A stretch of DNA of 64,000 nucleotides from Mesostigma viride (lineage: Eukaryota; Streptophyta; Mesostigmatophyceae; Mesostigmatales; Mesostigmataceae). A program made the translations under genes and the position numbers. Location of the stretch: NCBI GenBank assembly GCA_009746045.1, contig RPFO01002046.1, positions 41,105 through 105,104 of the forward strand, written 5' to 3'. The notes below the pieces were generated by a model that was not told where the DNA came from, ran no database searches, and was given only the letters and a program-made list of their open reading frames with translations. This document shows positions 28,390-37,529 of this stretch, piece by piece (the stretch's first letter is position 1; every line of letters begins with the position of its first letter).

Positions 28390-29253
28390 ATGCCCGTCAA
28401 CGCCCCCCTCGCCGTAGCCGGCGCCGCCACCGCCGCGGCGTCCATGTTTCTGTTGTACAAGGTCGCGCGAGAAAGCCCCGTGGACGAACCGGAAACGGAT
28501 TCCGAGCCGGAGTCGGACGAGCAACCCCAACTGACCCCGATGGACCCGTACGTCGACAAGAACGAATACTTGATCCCGTCGGCGAAGAAGACCGACCAAG
28601 TGGTCGCTGACTCTGTGACCCCGGAAATGGTCGAAGAAGCCATCCGGCAGCAGGAGGAGCAGCAACAAGTGATCGCCGCGCTCCTGCAGCGAGTGGACAC
28701 GCCCATGGAAATCCCGCTCTGGACCTCGGTTTCGCTCGTCCCAAACCCCACGAGTCCTATCAACGACGTCGTGGAGTCGGACGAGCCGCAGACCAAGCTC
28801 CCCTTGTCCGAAATCGCCAGGAGAATGGACGGGAAGACGGGGCAGTGGTACCAAATCGGCCCTTTCCTGGCCGTCTTCGACGACACGAACATGAAGTTCG
28901 CCCTCGCACGGGTGGTGGAAGAAGGATCGATTCCGAATCCGGATTTCGCGCCGTTCTATTGGACGAGGCGGCAGTCCGTCCCGCACAAAAATTACACCAA
29001 GTTCGAAATAGGGGCCCTGATGACGAATCTGAGGGCCCAGGCGAAAAACGGGGGCGAGTCGCAAGAACACGTGGTGCTCCACGAAGCGGGGCCCTTCAAC
29101 ATCGGCATGGCGCTCTTCGAGTCCAAAGAGTCGCGCATCGTGGACGGGGTGACGAGGGGGTCGACGACCCGGCGGAAGGCGTTCGTGTTTCGCTACTCGA
29201 ACTTCAACGGGCTTCCCGCGTTAGGAGAGGACGAGGAAGACGGAGGAGAATGA
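28390..29253 (+). CDS. N-terminally anchored protein (287 aa)
   Basis: The ATG at 28390 gives MPVNAPLAVAGAATAAASMF, an Ala-rich hydrophobic anchor. An acidic linker rich in Glu/Asp/Pro follows, then a helical Gln-rich part (EEAIRQQEEQQQVIA) and a soluble beta/alpha domain (WYQIGPFLAVFDDTN, FAPFYWTRRQ). The end is acidic. The pattern fits a virion membrane protein. It is divergent from the DUF5767-like gene (100 bp between starts) and converges with the OTU gene 14 bp away. Confidence 0.6.
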   Translation: MPVNAPLAVAGAATAAASMFLLYKVARESPVDEPETDSEPESDEQPQLTPMDPYVDKNEYLIPSAKKTDQVVADSVTPEMVEEAIRQQEEQQQVIAALLQRVDTPMEIPLWTSVSLVPNPTSPINDVVESDEPQTKLPLSEIARRMDGKTGQWYQIGPFLAVFDDTNMKFALARVVEEGSIPNPDFAPFYWTRRQSVPHKNYTKFEIGALMTNLRAQAKNGGESQEHVVLHEAGPFNIGMALFESKESRIVDGVTRGSTTRRKAFVFRYSNFNGLPALGEDEEDGGE

Positions 29254-29267
29254 GGCGGAAACTGTTA

Positions 29268-30443
29268 TCACTCGTACCTGAGCGGCTCGTAGATACCTCC
29301 GTGGCCTTTGTACAGATAAATGCGTTTGAACCCTATATTGTTCGTGGGGTACAATCTCGCCCAAAGCCTCGTCACGAGGTGTGGTTCATTACCTCCCACC
29401 CGGGTCAAGATTACGATCTCTCTTCCCTCCTCGAAGGCCGCGAGGGTGATAATTTCGTCGGTGATCTTCCCGTTCTTGATGTCTTCGATAACACTCTTCA
29501 TCCCTTGTTCGGTTTTTAATCTCGGGAGGAACCCGTCGTTCGATTGGATCGAGTTATAGCTCTGTGCATCCCCCTGCAACCTCCCCATAAGCTTTTTGTC
29601 TTCCTCGCTCAATCTCTTATCGTGTTTCGAGTGGTTATCGGTCAGGTGGAGAGTGTCCAGCGGGTCTGTCATGGCGACGGCGAGGGTAACGGCGGTGAAG
29701 AAACTCCCCGTCGGACTCGCGCGAACATGGGTGATCTTGTCGTTGAGATACGGCACTCGTCCCAACCGGAACGGGGCGTCCGAGTACGGGTCCAAGGGAG
29801 GGGTATACATGCCGGTATTCGGAGGGTCGTGATTTTCGATCCGGATGTTTAAGTTGTTTATCAAGACGCCTTTGGGATCTAATAGCGGGTGGTCCCCATA
29901 ATCCGCCCTTGTACGACGAGAATCGCGAGGAAGAAGAGCCTCGTAATGCTTTTTGCCATTGTGGTATATCAACAACGGCCGTAAAGCGCGAACTACCCCC
30001 ACTTGCGACTCGTAAATCTGGAACCTAAACTGGTCGCGTTTGAGAGACGTGTCGAACACCCTGCTGATGACGTAGATGTCCGTACGGAGAATGTCCGCAA
30101 GCAAGGCGATAATATCGCTGTTCGCGAAATTGTTCCCTGACAACCTCTTCTTCGTATCGTTGAGAGCGCTATCCGTGTACTCGATGTACGGATGTCTTTC
30201 GGATTTCCTTTCGGCGTGCCGTATCAGAATATCGAGTCTTGACCGCGCCTCCTCTCGTAATTTCGTGGCCAATTTGAGGAGCGTCTGGTACGTCACTTCC
30301 GGATTTCTCTCTCGCCAAGCCTTGCAGAGATTCACGGCGTGATATAAACAGTTGCCATCGGCCGGCGTTGATCGAAGGTACGCGACCTCGTGGATTCCGA
30401 ACAACTTGTGACTGAATTTGAAAGGGACGTCGATTTTGTTCAT
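29268..30443 (-). CDS. OTU-type cysteine protease with a second OTU-like half (391 aa)
   Basis: The ATG at 30443 is chosen (MNKIDVPFKFSHKLFG). The catalytic signature P-A-DGNC-LYHAV is at about residues 27-36 (D29, C32), and the partner His is in KKHYEALLP in the first half. OTU enzymes cleave ubiquitin or related chains. The second half repeats the layout more loosely (ASPTGSFFTAV, then IVILTR, then GHGGIYEPL), so the protein looks like a tandem OTU duplication with a more diverged second copy. Viral OTU proteases typically counter host ubiquitin signalling. It sits beside F-box-like and RING-like genes in this insert. Confidence 0.75.
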   Translation of the reverse strand: MNKIDVPFKFSHKLFGIHEVAYLRSTPADGNCLYHAVNLCKAWRERNPEVTYQTLLKLATKLREEARSRLDILIRHAERKSERHPYIEYTDSALNDTKKRLSGNNFANSDIIALLADILRTDIYVISRVFDTSLKRDQFRFQIYESQVGVVRALRPLLIYHNGKKHYEALLPRDSRRTRADYGDHPLLDPKGVLINNLNIRIENHDPPNTGMYTPPLDPYSDAPFRLGRVPYLNDKITHVRASPTGSFFTAVTLAVAMTDPLDTLHLTDNHSKHDKRLSEEDKKLMGRLQGDAQSYNSIQSNDGFLPRLKTEQGMKSVIEDIKNGKITDEIITLAAFEEGREIVILTRVGGNEPHLVTRLWARLYPTNNIGFKRIYLYKGHGGIYEPLRYE

Positions 30444-30511
30444 GATCTTAAACTGGTAAGTGGGGTGGTTGTCCGGATATCGGTGTGGGTTTATATTGAT
30501 CACATCCGTCT

Positions 30512-31336
30512 TTAACGAGTCGGGTACATAAAGACTAGGATACTTTGCCAGCGGGGTGGGTGCTTTCTGGGATTTAGAAGACGGCGGTTTCGCCGCCGGG
30601 GGGTCTCGACACTCTTCCCCTTATCCGCTTGAGCGGGCTTGGCTGTTTGCGTAGGAGCCTTTTCGGGCGTCTTCGCCGGGGTCGGTGTTGCGCTCGTCTT
30701 CCTTGCAGAAGTGGACGGACCTACGGACGGACCTGCGGAGGTTCTTTGGGTCGTAACCGAGAAAAGCTTGGACGGAGGGTTTTTATACTCGGAGAATGGT
30801 CTGGTAATCCGATCCGCGGACCTTTTCGTGCGAGGAGGGGGGTCTAGCGGCGCCGCCTCAAAAATCTTGGCGGTGTCTCGCATCTTCGCCCGCTCCTCCC
30901 TCTCTTTGACCTGCCTCTTGCGTTCTTCCGCCTTTTGGAGCATCAGGAGCGCCGCCGAGGCCTCTTCGTCCGCCAACGTCCTGCGTGGTTTTCTCGTTCG
31001 TTTTTTCCGCGCGGGGGGCAAGGGAACCTCTTGTGTCGCGGCGCGGGTCACCCCGGCCCGTTTTCGCGCCCGGTCTACATCCTCCTTCGTGTAGAGACCC
31101 CATAGACGGAGCTGCCCCTTCTTAGCGCACTGTTCGTACGTTCCGAGATTTCGAGACTTCGTGGTCCCGCAGTGCGCGTTTTCAGTCGTCGCGACCGTTT
31201 TCACGGGCCCGGTGGGGTCGAAGGTCTCGGATTTGTATCGTCCGTACAACCGCAGTTGCCTTCCTTTGATGCACGTCTTCTCATCCGCGCCGTTTCTCGT
31301 GTTTCGAAATCCGCATCGAAGAGATTGCCGGAACAT
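30512..31336 (-). CDS. Basic protein with two Cys-Gly/KGQLRL-type motifs (274 aa)
   Basis: Two related segments lie in the first 90 residues: RCGFRN ... TCIKGRQLRLYGRY and HCGTTKSRN ... QCAKKGQLRLWGLY. Both follow CG-x-R-x-G-x-C-x-KG-QLRL-(Y/W)G. Short repeats of this kind occur in several large-DNA-virus proteins as I recall them. The remaining two thirds are Lys/Arg/Pro/Thr-rich and disordered, suited to nucleic acid binding. The gene is divergent from the 31623 finger gene. Confidence 0.55.
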   Translation of the reverse strand: MFRQSLRCGFRNTRNGADEKTCIKGRQLRLYGRYKSETFDPTGPVKTVATTENAHCGTTKSRNLGTYEQCAKKGQLRLWGLYTKEDVDRARKRAGVTRAATQEVPLPPARKKRTRKPRRTLADEEASAALLMLQKAEERKRQVKEREERAKMRDTAKIFEAAPLDPPPRTKRSADRITRPFSEYKNPPSKLFSVTTQRTSAGPSVGPSTSARKTSATPTPAKTPEKAPTQTAKPAQADKGKSVETPRRRNRRLLNPRKHPPRWQSILVFMYPTR

Positions 31337-31622
31337 GAGCTATGTGTATGGTACTATTAGCACACAAAAGAGTTGCTTCTTCACCCGACCGCGCGTGAAT
31401 GGGTTTTTTATAATGCATTACAGTACCCCTGATGAAAATCAAGAAACTCGTACGATCCACGCTATCCCGGATCCGCGGCAATGTCTTGCGCAAGTATCAG
31501 CGGGCAAGAGAGATCTACAACTTGCGAAACGTAGACGAGTGGTGACGTGGCTCCCGGGAATTTCCATCATCCGGGTGAAAGCTCGCGATAAAAAAAAAAC
31601 GTATATTGTATACATGTGGCAA

Positions 31623-32411
31623 ATGACAAAGACGTGCGGTTTCAAACTCAAATGTGGAAGCAATTGTCGCATCAAGGTCAAGGACCCTAAGCGAAAGCGG
31701 TGTCGGTTTCACACCAAGGGCGGTCCTAAACAACACCGAGCAAAGGGATGGTTTTCAAAATTCATATCCAGATCAGAACCGAAAAAAGAAGAATTACGGG
31801 CGCCCACAAATATCGCAAGTCTTCCCGATGAAGTGTTCCAACAGATTGGCCAACGAGCAGATCCTAAAGACATGGCTGCCCTCGCGAGCACAGATAAAGC
31901 AACCAGGTATAAGGTTTTGTCGCAATTGCCAGGCGGTATCAGGGGAGACAACTATGGGGGGATATACTCTGACATGATAGTGGAATCTGACCCACGCAGT
32001 GCAAATATGGAAACGTTTGCGAAAGAGTCCAACCTCAAAAGGCCCAGAGAGCCGGATACAGGTGAATCAGTACACGAAAACCCGGTGCGAACTTTAGCAC
32101 GAGGCGCGTGGGATAATAGAGACGACCCTGAATTTCAAAAAACTTGGAAAAAGGCAAGATATGACAACTTCAACCGACCAGATCACCCGGCTAAATTTGA
32201 CCTCCCAATGTACTCGGCACTCTCGGAACCCGAAACGAGCTTTTACACAGATGCTTACAACAAGAAAGGAATTCAAGTCGAGGAAGGAGACGAGGCGACA
32301 TCGAAGCAATTCTACGACATCGAAGCAATACCCCTGGCGAAATTGATCGCGTTGTCCCTAGTTATAAAGATCACTTTAAAATTTAGAACAACTTCGAACC
32401 CCATGGCCTGA
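31623..32411 (+). CDS. CCCH-finger plus F-box-like protein (262 aa)
   Basis: The ATG at 31623 gives MTKTCGFKLKCGSNC, and the finger is C-x8-C-x11-C-x2-H, close to the short domain I know as DUF5763. An HRAKG linker follows, then an F-box-like segment (IASLPDEVFQQIGQRAD, about residues 60-95). The remainder is charged and disordered. This joins a putative zinc-binding module to a possible SCF adaptor. It shares its N-terminus closely with the gene at 32655 (MTKTCGFKLK) and looks like a duplicated pair. It is preceded by an A-rich run at 31591-31599. Confidence 0.6.
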   Translation: MTKTCGFKLKCGSNCRIKVKDPKRKRCRFHTKGGPKQHRAKGWFSKFISRSEPKKEELRAPTNIASLPDEVFQQIGQRADPKDMAALASTDKATRYKVLSQLPGGIRGDNYGGIYSDMIVESDPRSANMETFAKESNLKRPREPDTGESVHENPVRTLARGAWDNRDDPEFQKTWKKARYDNFNRPDHPAKFDLPMYSALSEPETSFYTDAYNKKGIQVEEGDEATSKQFYDIEAIPLAKLIALSLVIKITLKFRTTSNPMA

Positions 32412-32654
32412 AAATGGTAAATCCCGGTTTAAAAACTACGAAGCACGACAGTTGCTAACAAATAGTCAGGGGTTCCAAACAGCCAGTACAAACCGCCAAA
32501 GTTTGGACCAAGAAACAAACCAAAGTTTATTGGCACGAATGATTGGATGTATAACGGCCCGCAGACATACTGATACTGAAAACGAGGTTCGCCTCACTAA
32601 TTAGTAATTATACGATGTCATTACATTACGCAAAATCATCTTTGTTCATTAAAA

Positions 32655-33095
32655 ATGACGAAGACTTGCGGCTTCAAGCTGAAAACCGGCGGCAACTGTC
32701 GCATGAAAGTGAAAGATCCCCGGAGGAAGCGGTGCAGATTCCACACCAAGGGCGGCCCTAAACAACACAGAGTAAGAGGGACGAAGCGCAAGCGCTCCCC
32801 GTCACCTGCTCCGTCGCAGTTGTCTGGCTTTAGGGACCCGTTGGTGGCCGCACGAGCCGATTTCGAAAATAACTCGTACGACACGGGACGGCACATGGAA
32901 CTGACTACACAGGAATTACGCAAGGGAGTGAGACAACAGGAAGCGGACGAGATGTCGGAAGGCATCTCGCCCTCGCAGCTTACTGAAGGTACTCAATGGT
33001 ATACAGCCAAACCGACCTTCTCGTCCACTGACAAGGAACGGGAGGAGGACGCCCAGTCCAAGGTACATTATGACAGACCCAGGACAAGACACTAG
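32655..33095 (+). CDS. CCCH-finger protein (146 aa)
   Basis: It starts MTKTCGFKLKTGGNC with the C-x8-C-x11-C-x2-H finger and RCRFHTKGGPKQHRVRG, nearly the same N-terminal 45 residues as the 31623 gene. The rest is a charged, disordered tail (TQELRKGVRQQEADEM). The paralogous N-terminus with a divergent tail suggests the finger is swapped onto different partners. The tail converges with the gene ending at 33145, 49 bp away. Confidence 0.65.
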   Translation: MTKTCGFKLKTGGNCRMKVKDPRRKRCRFHTKGGPKQHRVRGTKRKRSPSPAPSQLSGFRDPLVAARADFENNSYDTGRHMELTTQELRKGVRQQEADEMSEGISPSQLTEGTQWYTAKPTFSSTDKEREEDAQSKVHYDRPRTRH

Positions 33096-33144
33096 AAACG
33101 GGCTTTCGTTCTACGAATCCATCGTCACTGTCGTCCTTTCCGTC

Positions 33145-34383
33145 TCACGGCAGCCCGTTCTCCTGTGCGATGGAGGCTTCCGTGCTTTCTGCCCCGCCCT
33201 CCTCGGGCGGAGGGGGTACAATGTTTTCGCGTTCCATGGCCATGTGCCTGTACAACGCGGCGGTCGCCAGAAGTTCCAACGGGTTGTCTGAAGTGGGCGG
33301 GAACGACGTCAAGGTCGTCGCGGTCCACGCGGCGGTGTCGTCCCCTTCGACCATCTGAGCGACCATGAAATCGGAAAGACCGTTCGGGATCAAACGGGCG
33401 TGGTGCGAGCGGCTCGGCGTCGGAGCCGTCATCACGGTGTACTGGTGAATGGCGGGGCTCGGGGGAGGAATGCCGCCGAACCCTTTCACGTGGTGCGTGT
33501 TCAAGAGGCACCGGATGTAGGTGAGAACTCCGCGCTTGTGCATGATGTCTCGAAGAGGTACGTACGGGTCCTTTCCCTCGTCCGTGTGCGTCTTGTCGAT
33601 GGCCATCTGGACCATCCCCCTATAATGCACGAGTCCCGAGTGAGCCGCGTGGGGGTCGATCGAAACCAGTTGGCGGAAGTACACGTGCCACTGGGGAAAG
33701 TAGTCGGCGTCGAGCAGGATGAGCGCTTCTCTCGACTCAGCGCCCCCCTCCGCGACCTGAATCATCATCTCCACCATCTCCGCACACATCCTCTCCAAAC
33801 CAGCCACGAGTGATTCCCTCTCCCTCTTCGCTCGAATGATCTCCGGGTGGCGAAAGAGGTGGAGAGTAGATCGTCGCTGGTACCCTAAACGTCGGACCTG
33901 GGCGTCGAGGCGCAGGAGCTCGACCTCGTTGAAGGCGTGGCGGGTGAACGGGTCGACGAAGGTCCCGGAATCCAGGATAAACTCCGCCAGCCTCACGGCG
34001 TGGAACCCGATGACGGTCCTGTCCGGCAAAACGAGCTTGAACACGTGGGATTTGTGTGGGAGGCGTTCGAGCATGACCATATCGTCCCGGTTCTGCGGGA
34101 TGAGGGCGACGTACTTCTTGATCGTCCGAATCGCCTTTCGCTTGGCCAAGAACGTCCTCCTGGCCCACCGCTGGATCTTGCGAGCCGCCAACACGGCGAC
34201 GAGACTCGCGGAGGCTTCCTTCTCCGTGACTGTCTTCGGAGGGGCGAACCCCATCCGCTTGCAAAGTGTGCGCATATCGTTCACCGTGAGAGGGGCGAAC
34301 GGGCGCCTCCCAAGCTTCTTTACAGAAGCACCGTTTAAAGAAAGCCAGCGACATATTCTCAGTCCTCTGGTCGTTCCCTTCAT
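33145..34383 (-). CDS. Giant-virus-type protein with IQ-like and DPFTR motifs (412 aa)
   Basis: A basic IQ-like helix lies near residue 70-90 (AARKIQRWARRTFLAKRK), the type that can bind calmodulin-like proteins. A segment VDPFTRHAFNEVELLRLD follows at about residue 140, resembling a motif shared by several large-DNA-virus proteins. The C-terminal half is helical and ends Pro/Glu-rich. No enzyme signature is seen. The start at 34383 faces the 34508 gene. Confidence 0.5.
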   Translation of the reverse strand: MKGTTRGLRICRWLSLNGASVKKLGRRPFAPLTVNDMRTLCKRMGFAPPKTVTEKEASASLVAVLAARKIQRWARRTFLAKRKAIRTIKKYVALIPQNRDDMVMLERLPHKSHVFKLVLPDRTVIGFHAVRLAEFILDSGTFVDPFTRHAFNEVELLRLDAQVRRLGYQRRSTLHLFRHPEIIRAKRERESLVAGLERMCAEMVEMMIQVAEGGAESREALILLDADYFPQWHVYFRQLVSIDPHAAHSGLVHYRGMVQMAIDKTHTDEGKDPYVPLRDIMHKRGVLTYIRCLLNTHHVKGFGGIPPPSPAIHQYTVMTAPTPSRSHHARLIPNGLSDFMVAQMVEGDDTAAWTATTLTSFPPTSDNPLELLATAALYRHMAMERENIVPPPPEEGGAESTEASIAQENGLP

Positions 34384-34488
34384 GACGGCGAACGTTTTCG
34401 CCTTCTCACAATAAGCGTGTCAAAAACTTCACGGGCGGCCTTTTATGGATTCTGGGACACCGAAACGGCGCGCAATTTTTCTGCCGTA

Positions 34489-34498
34489 CTTATAAAGC
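34489..34498 (+). promoter_or_regulatory. CTTATAAAGC start-proximal TATA-like motif
   Basis: An identical 10-mer to that at 28376-28385, 9 nt before the chosen ATG at 34508. A second, out-of-frame ATG lies at 34504. Confidence 0.45.
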
Positions 34499-34507
34499 AG
34501 CGCATGA

Positions 34508-36310
34508 ATGAAGTCCACGTGCAAGGGAACGACGGCGCGCGGCGCCCGTTGTACGTACACGGCCGTCACGAAAGGGTACTGCAAGATCCACTCCAAACGC
34601 GACGTACACAGAGCCCGCGCTCGTCCACGTCACAGGCCGCGTCAGGGTGAGGCAAGTACACTGCCCGGCAGGACCAGGGAAAAGATTGCGGAGATCAAGG
34701 AGGCCGTGGCGGAACTCGTCCGCATGTACAAGGCGGCGGAGCCCAGCGTGGCCGACCGGCCGGACGCGGAACTCGGAGACGAGGCGATCCAATGGGCAGA
34801 ACAGTACTCTCCTCCCGGGTCCCTCGAGCTCCTCGAGAAGATCAACCGACTCCACGAAGAGGCGTCCAAATCAATCCTCGAAGACAGCGGCATGCTCGAC
34901 GCGTCCGACCCGGAATCGGAGATCGGCGACGCGCACGGCCCGGAACTCGCGGATGCCGCCACTCGTGGCCCGGAAATTGCGAATTTCGCCCCGCAAGATA
35001 CGGACGCGGCCCTCGAAGACGCGCTCGACAAGCAGGCGGACAGCCTGATGAACTGCACGGGGTTGTCGAACAGTCTTCAGCGAAAGGACGCGGAAAAGCT
35101 CGCGGTGTTTTTGAACGTGGGGCACACGGAAGAGTCCGTCAAGACACTCTCGAAGCAGCAACTGTGCGCGATCATCTCGAAGGAACTGATCGACACGTTC
35201 GCGTTCTCCCTTTGCGCGAAAAACGTGTTCGACAACTCCACCAAGGAACAACTCGTGGAATACCTGAACGCAAGGTACGGAGGGGACCGCCAAAAGTTGG
35301 AGGAGCTGACGCACGAGGAGCTTTGCATGGTCGTGGGCGCCACGCGCGATCCCGTTTCGTGGACTAGGTCGGCGTTCGAATGGCTGAAGAAACTCCCGTG
35401 GAAGCACCTCGGCGTTTACCTGGCCGGCAGGATGCTCGCGGGAGTGCTAGTGGCGACGTACACGGGAGAGGAAGCCGAGTTGTACAAGTTCCTCAACACA
35501 CTCAAGTCCAAGGGAGTCCCCGAATGGGTCGTCAACAAATTCCGGCATTTCGTCGACAACCTGAAATGGTTCGGCATCATGTTCGTGAACGCGTTCGAAT
35601 TCGTCAAGCTAGCCTCGGTGTGGTTCAAAGACGTCACGCCCCCTTTCGTTACGAGGTGGGTGGAAAAGGCCGCGAAGTGGGGAGCGAACAATCCCGTAAC
35701 TTCAACGGTCGCGAACTTGCTAGGGTTGGTTGGTTTCTCGTACGCCCAACGAGGCGCTCAGAACGCGGCCATCGCAGGGGGGAAGGCCGCCGTGAACAAG
35801 TCTCGCCAGGCGTTCCAAGCTGGCAAGGACTACTACAACTCCAACAAAACGGCCGCCGTCAACCGCGCGTACGAACTTGGCGAGTCGGCGAAAGCGGCTG
35901 GAATGGAAGCCGCGTCGAATGCTAAAAACGCCGCGGTCACTCGAGGGAAGCAATTGGCAACGACAGCACAGCGCGTTGCCGTAGAAAAGGGCACGGCCGC
36001 CGCCAATGCCGCGAAAAGAGCTGGGCGCGCGGCGGCCAAAAAGGCAGCCGGTGCGGCAGCGGAGGCCGCGAGATCCGCCAAAGAGTCCGCCATCGCCCAG
36101 GGTCAGAACTTCATGCTGACTGCACAGGACACCGTGTCGAACATCAAGACCGCCGCCCCCGGGTACGTCCCGTCCGCCGTGAACTCTGCATATCAAGTGT
36201 TCGCGTCTCATCCTTTGATCCCGGATCCGCGTACCGTCGTCCCGGACGACGTGAATGCTTTCCAACGCCGTTTAGAAGCGGTGCAGCGGAAACGAAATAA
36301 GAGTTCGTGA
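34508..36310 (+). CDS. CCCH-finger, membrane-segment and Ala-rich protein (600 aa)
   Basis: The N-terminal finger is STCKGTTARGARC ... YCKIH (C-x8-C-x9-C-x2-H). A helical Glu-rich region follows, then a domain shared with the next gene (MNCTGLSN, LCAIISKELIDTFAFSLCAK, ELCMVVGATRDPVSW, about residues 178-285). Hydrophobic segments come next (HLGVYLAGRMLAGVLVATY and others, about 295-400). An Ala/Lys-rich region with repeated AAxxxAKxA heptad-like patterns (about 415-545) precedes a Pro-containing tail. The Ala-rich part resembles late-embryogenesis- or apolipoprotein-like amphipathic helices. Probably a membrane-associated virion protein. The frame is whole. Confidence 0.6.
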   Translation: MKSTCKGTTARGARCTYTAVTKGYCKIHSKRDVHRARARPRHRPRQGEASTLPGRTREKIAEIKEAVAELVRMYKAAEPSVADRPDAELGDEAIQWAEQYSPPGSLELLEKINRLHEEASKSILEDSGMLDASDPESEIGDAHGPELADAATRGPEIANFAPQDTDAALEDALDKQADSLMNCTGLSNSLQRKDAEKLAVFLNVGHTEESVKTLSKQQLCAIISKELIDTFAFSLCAKNVFDNSTKEQLVEYLNARYGGDRQKLEELTHEELCMVVGATRDPVSWTRSAFEWLKKLPWKHLGVYLAGRMLAGVLVATYTGEEAELYKFLNTLKSKGVPEWVVNKFRHFVDNLKWFGIMFVNAFEFVKLASVWFKDVTPPFVTRWVEKAAKWGANNPVTSTVANLLGLVGFSYAQRGAQNAAIAGGKAAVNKSRQAFQAGKDYYNSNKTAAVNRAYELGESAKAAGMEAASNAKNAAVTRGKQLATTAQRVAVEKGTAAANAAKRAGRAAAKKAAGAAAEAARSAKESAIAQGQNFMLTAQDTVSNIKTAAPGYVPSAVNSAYQVFASHPLIPDPRTVVPDDVNAFQRRLEAVQRKRNKSS

Positions 36311-36348
36311 GCGGGCGGTTATTTCTCCGGTAATGATACGACTTGGCG

Positions 36349-37302
36349 ATGAACAAACGCAGACATCGCGCCAGGGCTGAAACAGCGCCGGATGAAAAAG
36401 CGCCGGTTCAAGCGCTCTTTGACCCTGAAAGTCTCATGGACTGCGCGGGGCTTTCGAACCATCTCACTCGCCGCGAGGCGGAATCTCTCGCGCTCGCGGC
36501 GAATCCGCAGCACACGAAACAAACCATCGCTCAGTTGACGAACGAGCAGATGTGCGGCCTTCTTACGTTCGAAATCATCGACAAAGTCGCCTTCGCCGCT
36601 TGCGCCAAGTCTATCCACAGTTCGACAGACAGGGCGAGTCTGGTTTCCTACCTGCACGCGATTACGAATATCAGTGTCCAGAAGCTCGAGAGCCTTACAA
36701 AAAAAGAGTTGTGCTCTTTGGTGACACTGACACGCGATCCGAAAAAGTGGAGATCAAATGCCTTAAAAGCGTTCAAGAAGATCCCCTGGGGAACGGTAGC
36801 TTCAAGCGTCACTGTGGTCGGAACACTATTGGCTTCCTTCTTCGTAGCCACCGAGACCGGAGTCATGGCCCCAGTGAACAAATTATTATTACGAAACAAG
36901 TTGAAAGGCTACTTTGGAGAGAAGTTTGTGGATGCGTTTTTAGACTTCATTCGTGAGTATGGCTCATGGGTAGCATTGCCGTTTATGCCTTCAGGACACG
37001 GAACCAAACTTCTTGCGAGCGAATGGGCCGACAAACAACCTTGGTACTGGAAATATCCCACAAAAACCGCGATCTGGGCATCTAACTTTGACCCTTTCGC
37101 TGTTTCCGGTGCGACAAGCAAACTGGGCTGGCTCTTGCCTACCGGCACCGCACTCGCCGGCGCCGTAGTGGGAGCTGGCGCGGGGGCTCACGTCGCGGGC
37201 CGGAAATACGTCGATGAGAAAAAACTCAATATTCTCTTGGAAGCAGACAGGAACGAGAACCCAATGAACACCGTGTTCATGGACAATTTTCTGACCAATT
37301 GA
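36349..37302 (+). CDS. Paralogue of the 34508 protein, membrane-associated (317 aa)
   Basis: The ATG at 36349 gives MNKRRHRARAETAP. The region from LMDCAGLSNHLTRREAE through LTRDPKKWRSNALKAF aligns by eye with the gene upstream (LMNCTGLSNSLQRKDAE ... ATRDPVSWTRSAFEW). Hydrophobic segments follow at about residues 155-175 and near the end (Gly/Ala-rich GTALAGAVVGAGAGAHVAG). It lacks the finger and Ala-rich tail of its neighbour, and lies 38 bp downstream. The two form a tandem duplicated pair. Confidence 0.6.
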   Translation: MNKRRHRARAETAPDEKAPVQALFDPESLMDCAGLSNHLTRREAESLALAANPQHTKQTIAQLTNEQMCGLLTFEIIDKVAFAACAKSIHSSTDRASLVSYLHAITNISVQKLESLTKKELCSLVTLTRDPKKWRSNALKAFKKIPWGTVASSVTVVGTLLASFFVATETGVMAPVNKLLLRNKLKGYFGEKFVDAFLDFIREYGSWVALPFMPSGHGTKLLASEWADKQPWYWKYPTKTAIWASNFDPFAVSGATSKLGWLLPTGTALAGAVVGAGAGAHVAGRKYVDEKKLNILLEADRNENPMNTVFMDNFLTN

Positions 37303-37368
37303 TATTGCGTTTGTAAAATATTCATCCATGTCGGTGCTGTGATATTGTGTTTGTTCATTATAAATAGA

Positions 37369-37512
37369 ATGACATCCCAAGACCCTGTAAAGCCTGTAAC
37401 GGATCCACCCGCCCCCGCGGTGGCGGCGAAGAGCGCCAAACGGTTGAAGCGGCTCCGAATCAACGGGCACGTCTTCGACAAGTGCAAAGAGCTGAACGCT
37501 AAATTATTTTAG
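37369..37512 (+). CDS. Small basic protein (47 aa)
   Basis: MTSQDPVKPVTDPPAPAVAA is followed by a Lys/Arg-rich helix (KRLKRLRINGHVF) and ends KLF. A TATA-like TTATAAAT lies 4 nt before the ATG, matching the short-leader style of this region. It is 17 bp before the next gene. No family is recognised. Confidence 0.45.
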   Translation: MTSQDPVKPVTDPPAPAVAAKSAKRLKRLRINGHVFDKCKELNAKLF

Positions 37513-37529
37513 TCACTGGAGAATATACA

